A program made the position numbers and the translations under genes. Below the pieces are notes generated by a model. The model was not told the origin of the DNA and ran no database searches. It saw nothing but the letters and a program-made list of their open reading frames with translations. Positions 7,212 through 11,730 of a stretch of DNA of 11,730 nt are shown in pieces. The first letter of the stretch is position 1. Each line of letters begins with the position of its first letter. The stretch covers positions 1 to 11,730 of the forward strand of contig DTSC01000180.1 in NCBI GenBank assembly GCA_012965625.1, read 5' to 3'. This DNA comes from Flavobacteriales bacterium (GTDB taxonomy: Bacteria; Bacteroidota; Bacteroidia; NORP154).

Positions 7212-8993
7212 TTTTTTCATCAGTTTCCTTGATCCTGATTTTTCACCACTACTTATTCTCAATACATAGATTCCTTGACTTAGGTCGTCCAAGTTTGGGA
7301 CGGAGATATTTCTATAACTTTCTGCATCAAATGAAACATTAATCTCTCTCAGGCATCTACCTGATAGATCTAAGATTTCAAAAACAAACTCCCTATGGGT
7401 TTCTGAGTAATACAGGTAAGATAATGAATTGCCTATTGGATTTTCAATGATATTTAAAAATTCATAGATCTCAAAACCAAGAGAACATCCAAATGTATCT
7501 ACTACTGCTGGATAGGGTGTACCTAAACATTTGTCTATTATATCAGGAACTCCGTCATTGTCTTCATCCTTATCTTGAGCAATACCAGTCAAATTATAAT
7601 AAGCCATCATAAAATTGGGGATTCCATAACCCAAAAAATTATCTGGCGCATTAGCTTGAGACCCACTCTCCTGTATTGCATTAAAGATCTCCATATTAGT
7701 AGCATCCGGGACAGCCTGCCATAAACATGCAGCCATTCCCGCAATAACCGGTGCAGCAAAGGAGGTGCCATTTCCTGATTGTGTTAAACCCATTTCAGTA
7801 ATCGTAACTGTGCCCTGTCCCTGTCCAACGACATTAGGCTTGATTTCACCATCAGAACTTGGGCCCGTAGAGCTGAATGAAGCATAATTTCCTTGCCCAT
7901 CAACTGCGCCAACCGCCAAAACACTATCACCATCTGCTGGAGCTATAATATACTGCCAGGAAGACCCACCAGAATTTCCTGCTGAGTTAATCACCAATAT
8001 TCCTTTGCTCGCAGCAATGTCTGCTCCTAAAGATATCCTAGTAGTATTGCCATCCATATCAGCATAGGTGTGATTTTGAGAGGGATCTGTAAAGGTTTTA
8101 TAACCCAAGGAAGTACTTATAAGATCCACACCCGCACTATCAGCAAATTCAGCAGCAGACACCCAATTATCTTCCTCAATTAAATATTCAGAGTTCGTAT
8201 CTTCCGACCTTAACAGAAAATAATTAGCCTTGGGTGCAGTACCTACAATTAGTCCAGGGATATTTGCTGCTATTATTGAAAACACCCAAAGACCGTGCTG
8301 GCCATTATCATAAACACTATCGTTTCCATCTACAAAATCCCACGTACCCAAGACCTGCCCCTTATCAAACAAACTATCAAATGCAGGGTTGGTGTCAACA
8401 TCTCTAAATCCTGCATCAATAACCGCAATGGTCATTCCTTGTCCTCTGTATCCCAATGAATGAAGAATATCGCCTCCCAACATTGAAATCTGATTATATG
8501 CTTGTCCATATTCATTTCCGGTAATCTGAGTCATCGTTGGAATAGGTTGTACAGATTCTAAAAGCCATTTATCATTGGGTAAACCACCTTTTTCTGGAAC
8601 CGTAATATTCGCAGGCACCTGTTTCCCAATGATATCGATGCCTTTGACAAAACCAAGCTGCTGCAGACTATCAATAAGTACTGAGTCACTTGAATAGACT
8701 ACAATGGAATTAAACCACTTGGATTTGTTTAACACCAAGACACCATAACCTCTTATGCTATCAACATAAGCCGGATCTATTGGTAAATCATTTTGAACAA
8801 TTGCAATACCTTGGTTTGTACGTCTAGCTATTGCCTTTGGGGAAAGAAAATCTGAAGGGCTGCTTATTGCAAAAGGAGTATTGCTCTTATCAGTAAAGGA
8901 AATCCTATATCTGTTAAGTGTATCCTGTGAAAAGGAGAAACTTGTATATAAAAGCAAGAAGATGGCGAATAAAATATATAAACTTATCCTCAA
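7209..8993 (-). CDS. Secreted S8 subtilisin-like serine protease with T9SS sorting domain
   Basis: The product has 594 residues and starts at TTG 8993. No ATG lies between the upstream in-frame stop (TAA at 9002–9000) and a signal peptide that follows the TTG directly (RISLYILFAIFLLLYTSFSFS, residues 2–22, in part). Residues 24–150 look like a propeptide. The catalytic triad is D193 (AVIDAGF), H233 (NGQHGLWVFS) and S411 (GNGTSFAAP), with the oxyanion N340 in SAGN. The His motif has Leu-Trp where most subtilisins have Thr-His or similar. Residues 474–489 (DKDEDNDGVPDIIDKC) are a calcium-binding thrombospondin type 3-like repeat. Residues about 515–594 form a type A T9SS C-terminal domain (ENPIGNSL, FEILDLSGR, LSQGIYVLRISSG, ending KLMKK). 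It is expected to cross the outer membrane by T9SS and be released or anchored at the surface. The gene lies 15 bases after a lipoprotein gene. Confidence 0.93.
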   Translation of the reverse strand: MRISLYILFAIFLLLYTSFSFSQDTLNRYRISFTDKSNTPFAISSPSDFLSPKAIARRTNQGIAIVQNDLPIDPAYVDSIRGYGVLVLNKSKWFNSIVVYSSDSVLIDSLQQLGFVKGIDIIGKQVPANITVPEKGGLPNDKWLLESVQPIPTMTQITGNEYGQAYNQISMLGGDILHSLGYRGQGMTIAVIDAGFRDVDTNPAFDSLFDKGQVLGTWDFVDGNDSVYDNGQHGLWVFSIIAANIPGLIVGTAPKANYFLLRSEDTNSEYLIEEDNWVSAAEFADSAGVDLISTSLGYKTFTDPSQNHTYADMDGNTTRISLGADIAASKGILVINSAGNSGGSSWQYIIAPADGDSVLAVGAVDGQGNYASFSSTGPSSDGEIKPNVVGQGQGTVTITEMGLTQSGNGTSFAAPVIAGMAACLWQAVPDATNMEIFNAIQESGSQANAPDNFLGYGIPNFMMAYYNLTGIAQDKDEDNDGVPDIIDKCLGTPYPAVVDTFGCSLGFEIYEFLNIIENPIGNSLSYLYYSETHREFVFEILDLSGRCLREINVSFDAESYRNISVPNLDDLSQGIYVLRISSGEKSGSRKLMKK

Positions 8994-9008
8994 TCCCGTT
9001 TACTTATA

Positions 9009-9713
9009 TTAATTACCAGAAGAATTTATAGTCATATGAAGATGATATCCCCATTTGGTACTTGAAGCTTCCCATTGCTCCCTCGTATTGTTGATTAATG
9101 TATCCTCCCAATGAATTCCAATCTTATAAACAAGCCCAATACCGGCTGCATAGCCCTCTTGAAAATAATCATAAGTATTTCCCAAATTCTCATCCTTCTG
9201 ATTAACTATCAGTGTTGAGTCAAAATCAATACCACCAAGCGTCATAGGCATATTTACATCTGAATACTGGCAATTCCACTCTTCAGCTATATTTGCAGCA
9301 TTTCCATTCCATGATAAGTCATTACGCACTGGAAAAACCAACTTTCTATATTTGATGTTCTCCTCTGTTCTCTCCACCATACTGGCAGTCCGATTAGCAT
9401 ACCAAATATCCTTAATAACCCAAGGCATCGTTGAATTACTTCGTTTATACCGCTCAATTCTCATTGTTTCCCTGCCTTCACTATCCAAATAAACGGATTC
9501 ATTCACCTCTTTGATCTGGTAAACAGATGTATCGATGGCAATGGGCTCAAAAAAATCATCCCTTATTATAGAATCCACATCGTAGATAATCCTTGAACCT
9601 ACATTGTTTGGGTAATAATTATAACCCATATCTAACTCAGTAGGGCTATCCTTTTTACAAGAATATATCCCAAAGAGCAGGAGCACCAATATTATATTAC
9701 TTGGTTTAATCAT
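9009..9713 (-). CDS. Predicted lipoprotein of unknown function
   Basis: This 234-residue product begins with a lipoprotein signal: hydrophobic residues 7–16, a lipobox ending in YSC, and the lipid-modified Cys at residue 19, followed by KKDS. Beyond that it has no domain I recognise. The mature part opens with YYPNNVGSRIIYDVDS (33–48) and is rich in Tyr, Trp and Asn with alternating beta-strand patterns. This resembles the general layout of small beta-sandwich lipoproteins in Bacteroidota, but that is an impression and not a family assignment. It lies 50 bases downstream of mnmA and 15 bases upstream of the subtilisin gene on the same strand, so it is probably co-transcribed with both. Its closeness to the protease would fit a surface or export-related role, which is inference. 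The ATG at 9713 is supported by the signal peptide. Confidence 0.8.
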   Translation of the reverse strand: MIKPSNIILVLLLFGIYSCKKDSPTELDMGYNYYPNNVGSRIIYDVDSIIRDDFFEPIAIDTSVYQIKEVNESVYLDSEGRETMRIERYKRSNSTMPWVIKDIWYANRTASMVERTEENIKYRKLVFPVRNDLSWNGNAANIAEEWNCQYSDVNMPMTLGGIDFDSTLIVNQKDENLGNTYDYFQEGYAAGIGLVYKIGIHWEDTLINNTREQWEASSTKWGYHLHMTINSSGN

Positions 9714-9763
9714 TATTTGCTAATACGAGAATAAATCAGGTTGGTTTTCATTTTCTATTTCAT

Positions 9764-10849
9764 TTATTGAATAATGCCACCTCCAATCATATCTATACCT
9801 TCATAAAAAACTGCAGATTGACCTGGAGCAATTGCCTTAACTCCCTGATGGAAATCTACCTTTACTTCGGATTCGTCCCCAGATATAGTGCTAATCGCAC
9901 CAGGGTCTTTGTACCTTATCTTAGTAAGAGCTTCAATTTTATCAGGCAAGCACTCATATTTCATCAAATTACAATCCTTAACAATCATTGACTGTTTTTT
10001 CAAGTCCTCTTCCTCTCCAAGAACCACTGTGTTGGTATCTGGATTAATTTCCATAACGTATAAAGGGGAGCCAACTGCTAGGTCAAGACCTTTCCTCTGA
10101 CCAATAGTATAAAAGGGATAGCCTTTGTGCTCGCCCAAAAGTTTTCCATGAACGTCTACAAATCTCCCTAGACCAACTTTCTTATCCATGTCCTTAACTT
10201 TTCTTTTTAAAAATGAACGGTAATCATTATCTGGCACAAAGCAAATTTCATAGCTCTCACTCTTGTTTGCCAGGGCGGTGTATCCCAATTTAATAGCAAA
10301 ATCGCGCACCTGGGGTTTGAGATAATCCGCCAGCGGAAAGATTGTGCGCTTAAGGCAAATCTGGCTCACTCCCCATAGCACATAGCTTTGATCTTTAGCT
10401 TCATCTCGAGCTTTTGAAATCCAGTATCTGGTTCCATCATTAAGCAAACGGGCATAATGCCCAGTCGCAATGAAGTCACAGCCCAAGGCATCGGCTCTCC
10501 TCAGAAGCGCCTCCCACTTAATATGCGTATTACATAAAATACAGGGGTTAGGAGTACGACCTGCCAGATATTCATCAACGAAATTGTCGATGACGAAATC
10601 TCCGAATTCGTCGCGGATGTCGATAATAAAGTGGGGGAAATCGAAATCAACGGCAGCTTGCCGGGCATCGTTAATCGAGTCAAGACTACAACAGCCAGTT
10701 TCTTTGGAAGAACCGCCGGATGTGGCATAATCCCACGTCTTCATGGTAATACCGATCACATCATAACCTTGTTGCTGCAACATCACTGCTGCCACGGTAG
10801 AATCAATGCCACCGCTCATAGCGACTAATACTTTACCCTTACGACTCAT
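9764..10849 (-). CDS. mnmA: tRNA-specific 2-thiouridylase MnmA
   Basis: MnmA activates C2 of the wobble uridine (U34) of Lys, Glu and Gln tRNAs with ATP and replaces oxygen with sulfur delivered as a persulfide. The 361-residue product has the usual family length. The PP-loop ATP site is SGGIDST at residues 12–18. The two catalytic cysteines are C103 (TPNPCILC) and C203 (SYEICF), matching C102 and C199 of the E. coli enzyme. DQSYVLW (153–159), GQRKG (250–254) and APGQSAVFYEG (341–351) mark the nucleotide, tRNA-binding and C-terminal barrel regions. A GCC pair with spacer (GGSSKETGCCSLDS, about 45–58) follows the first alpha/beta unit. ATG 10849 is the natural start. The gene follows ytxJ by 33 bases, which may reflect a shared thiol or persulfide context. 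A sample at 10561–10620 is 45% GC, in line with a conserved housekeeping gene. Confidence 0.96.
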   Translation of the reverse strand: MSRKGKVLVAMSGGIDSTVAAVMLQQQGYDVIGITMKTWDYATSGGSSKETGCCSLDSINDARQAAVDFDFPHFIIDIRDEFGDFVIDNFVDEYLAGRTPNPCILCNTHIKWEALLRRADALGCDFIATGHYARLLNDGTRYWISKARDEAKDQSYVLWGVSQICLKRTIFPLADYLKPQVRDFAIKLGYTALANKSESYEICFVPDNDYRSFLKRKVKDMDKKVGLGRFVDVHGKLLGEHKGYPFYTIGQRKGLDLAVGSPLYVMEINPDTNTVVLGEEEDLKKQSMIVKDCNLMKYECLPDKIEALTKIRYKDPGAISTISGDESEVKVDFHQGVKAIAPGQSAVFYEGIDMIGGGIIQ

Positions 10850-10882
10850 GAAAATTACGGGTTACACCCGCCTTGGCCAGTT

Positions 10883-11233
10883 TCACTCCTGAATTAAACC
10901 CAGTTCGTTCTCTAATTGTTCCACAGAGATTTTGTGGTGAGAATCATCATAGATCACTTTCCCTTCCCTTACAACGATCAGTTGCGGAGATTGATGTGTG
11001 ACCGAGAACTTCTGGGCTATTGCATCAGAAATGTCACGATACTCAATTAGGTCAAGAAAATACAATTCGACAACTTCTTCAGGGATAGACCATCGGTCTT
11101 CCAGAAATTTTTTCACCGAAAAACTGGTAAAACAGCGACTGCTGTGTTTAAAGATACCTACGGCCTTTGAAGCAGAGAGCTCAATTAACTCATCAAGTTG
11201 AGCGAGGGCAGTAAGTCGTTTCCAATCAATCAT
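10883..11233 (-). CDS. ytxJ: YtxJ-like bacillithiol-system thioredoxin-fold protein
   Basis: This small cytoplasmic protein (116 residues from ATG 11233) matches the YtxJ family, a monothiol thioredoxin-fold group linked to bacillithiol use. The fold is seen in the order helix, strand AVGIFKHSS, a single active-site Cys at residue 34 (SSRCFTS, with no second Cys of a CxxC), a conserved LDLIEYRDISDAIAQKF segment (60–76), and the cis-proline motif HQSPQLIVV (80–88, Pro83). It probably reverses bacillithiol adducts on proteins or responds to thiol stress; that function is inferred from family naming. A TTG directly before the ATG (11236) would add one residue. AGGAGG on the minus strand (11253–11248) is 11 bases from the TTG and 14 from the ATG, so the start is uncertain by one codon. 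The small lipoprotein gene ends just 3 bases upstream, and mnmA follows after 33 bases. Confidence 0.85.
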   Translation of the reverse strand: MIDWKRLTALAQLDELIELSASKAVGIFKHSSRCFTSFSVKKFLEDRWSIPEEVVELYFLDLIEYRDISDAIAQKFSVTHQSPQLIVVREGKVIYDDSHHKISVEQLENELGLIQE

Positions 11234-11236
11234 CAA

Positions 11237-11377
11237 TCAACAGACTTCCTCCTGGTCAGTCTGCTGTTTAGAATAAGTCGGACATGTTTCCCTGTGACAT
11301 GAAGTCAGAATAACCGAAAAATATCCACAAAGAAGCGAAAGAGCGATAAATCGCTTTATTGTTTTGTTAATTTTCAT
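11237..11377 (-). CDS. 46-residue predicted lipoprotein upstream of ytxJ
   Basis: This short gene runs from ATG 11377 to TGA 11239–11237. The start reads MKINKTIKRFIALSLL, a positively charged N-region plus hydrophobic core, and continues to a lipobox LTSC with the modified Cys at residue 27. The mature peptide has only 20 residues (CHRETCPTYSKQQTDQEEVC) with three cysteines. CPTYS resembles the CPAY-type motif I recall from tiny lipoproteins of Bacteroidota; I have not checked this. The stop codon is followed by TTG ATG of ytxJ, so the two genes are separated by at most three bases, and its 3' end supplies the AGGAGG-like sequence for ytxJ. This implies coupled translation. The expected location is the inner or outer membrane, facing the periplasm. 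Function unknown. The plus-strand frame across the same bases encodes no recognisable domain. Confidence 0.65.
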   Translation of the reverse strand: MKINKTIKRFIALSLLCGYFSVILTSCHRETCPTYSKQQTDQEEVC

Positions 11378-11378
11378 C

Positions 11379-11730
11379 GAATTTAAAATTTACCGGGATG
11401 GAATCTGGCTGGGAATTTCCGCTGGGAATAACCCTCAGTACGTTGACCTTATACCTGAATTTGGAATTGTTTATGAATATTGTATTGAAGCGATAAATGA
11501 TTGTGGAAGTTCACCATGGGCTTGTGATTCGGGATTCACAATGGTTCTTCAGGGGGATATTAATTTTGATAACGAATTAAATGTGCTGGATGTGGTTATA
11601 TTGGTAAGCTTTGTGCTTGAGGTAGCAGTTCCTTCGGAAGAAGAGCTGATATCTGCAGACATGAATAGCGACAACCTCTTGAATGTGTATGTGTGTGCTT
11701 TTGTATTATCCGCGCTTGCGTATGTCACAT
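11379..11730 (+). pseudogene. Fragment of a secreted repeat protein: fibronectin-III-like plus dockerin-like domains, cut at both ends
   Basis: The frame is open from 11298 to the window end, but recognisable sequence begins at about 11379. It encodes the second half of a fibronectin type III-like domain (FKIYRDGIWLG, YVDLIPEFGIVYEYCIEAINDCG, CDSGF) and then a dockerin-like calcium-binding repeat. The first loop is intact (GDINFDNELNVLDVVILV, with D, N, D, N and D at the usual spacing). The second (ADMNSDNLLNV) goes off the pattern at YVCAFVLSAL, losing its last Asp. No ATG, signal peptide or promoter precedes it. Upstream residues in this frame (AINRFIVLLIF) are antisense to the small lipoprotein and look accidental. 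Proteins with this layout are large, surface-exposed and often T9SS-exported. It may be a gene remnant, part of a longer gene interrupted at 11380, or an assembly join. The right end is outside the window. Confidence 0.6.

Noticed and set aside
11283..11301. CATGT / ACATG inverted repeat with a 9-base loop.
   Set aside because: It is only five base pairs and lies within the small lipoprotein's coding sequence; chance is likely.
11330..11365. AGCGA–TAAA–TCGCT hairpin followed by a T-rich stretch, terminator-like on the plus strand.
   Set aside because: It lies inside the signal-peptide codons of the small minus-strand lipoprotein, and no plus-strand gene ends just before it.

Overview
The window looks like chromosomal DNA of a member of the Bacteroidota. 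It is AT-rich and encodes several marker families of that phylum: TPR–PD40 envelope proteins in tandem, a secreted subtilisin ending in a type IX secretion (T9SS) type A-like sorting domain, a YtxJ-type bacillithiol-system protein, and lipoproteins with short lipoboxes. Ribosome-binding sites are mostly weak or absent, which also fits. The species cannot be named from this sequence.

Left part, plus strand. The window opens inside the 3' end of a gene whose product ends in an OmpA-like domain (2–316). Three paralogous secreted proteins follow in tandem (350–2066, 2183–4078, 4117–5703). Each has a signal peptide, an N-terminal TPR region, a PD40 beta-propeller and C-terminal beta modules resembling carboxypeptidase-regulatory domains. 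This is the layout of the T9SS envelope protein PorE without its OmpA-like end. The first copy is broken by a frameshift near base 635, so it is listed as two pieces. Two cytoplasmic genes come next: a DnaQ-type exonuclease (5769–6575) and a fumarylacetoacetate-hydrolase-family protein (6572–7183) joined by a 4-base ATGA overlap.

Right part, minus strand. The two gene sets converge at about 7184–7210, where an A/T-rich hairpin could end transcription both ways. Reading leftward from 11377 are five closely spaced genes, probably one operon: a 46-residue lipoprotein, ytxJ, mnmA (tRNA U34 2-thiolation), a 234-residue lipoprotein, and the T9SS-type subtilisin. Gaps are 3 to 50 bases.

Right edge, plus strand. 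From about 11380 to the end there is an open frame encoding part of a fibronectin-III-like domain followed by a dockerin-like repeat. It has no start codon or signal peptide and begins within a few bases of the small lipoprotein's start codon. It is either a truncated gene remnant or an assembly join.

I see no tRNA, rRNA, CRISPR array, insertion sequence or phage gene. The points most worth a second look are the frameshifted paralog, the PorE-like triplet, the tiny lipoprotein upstream of ytxJ, and the abrupt junction at 11380.
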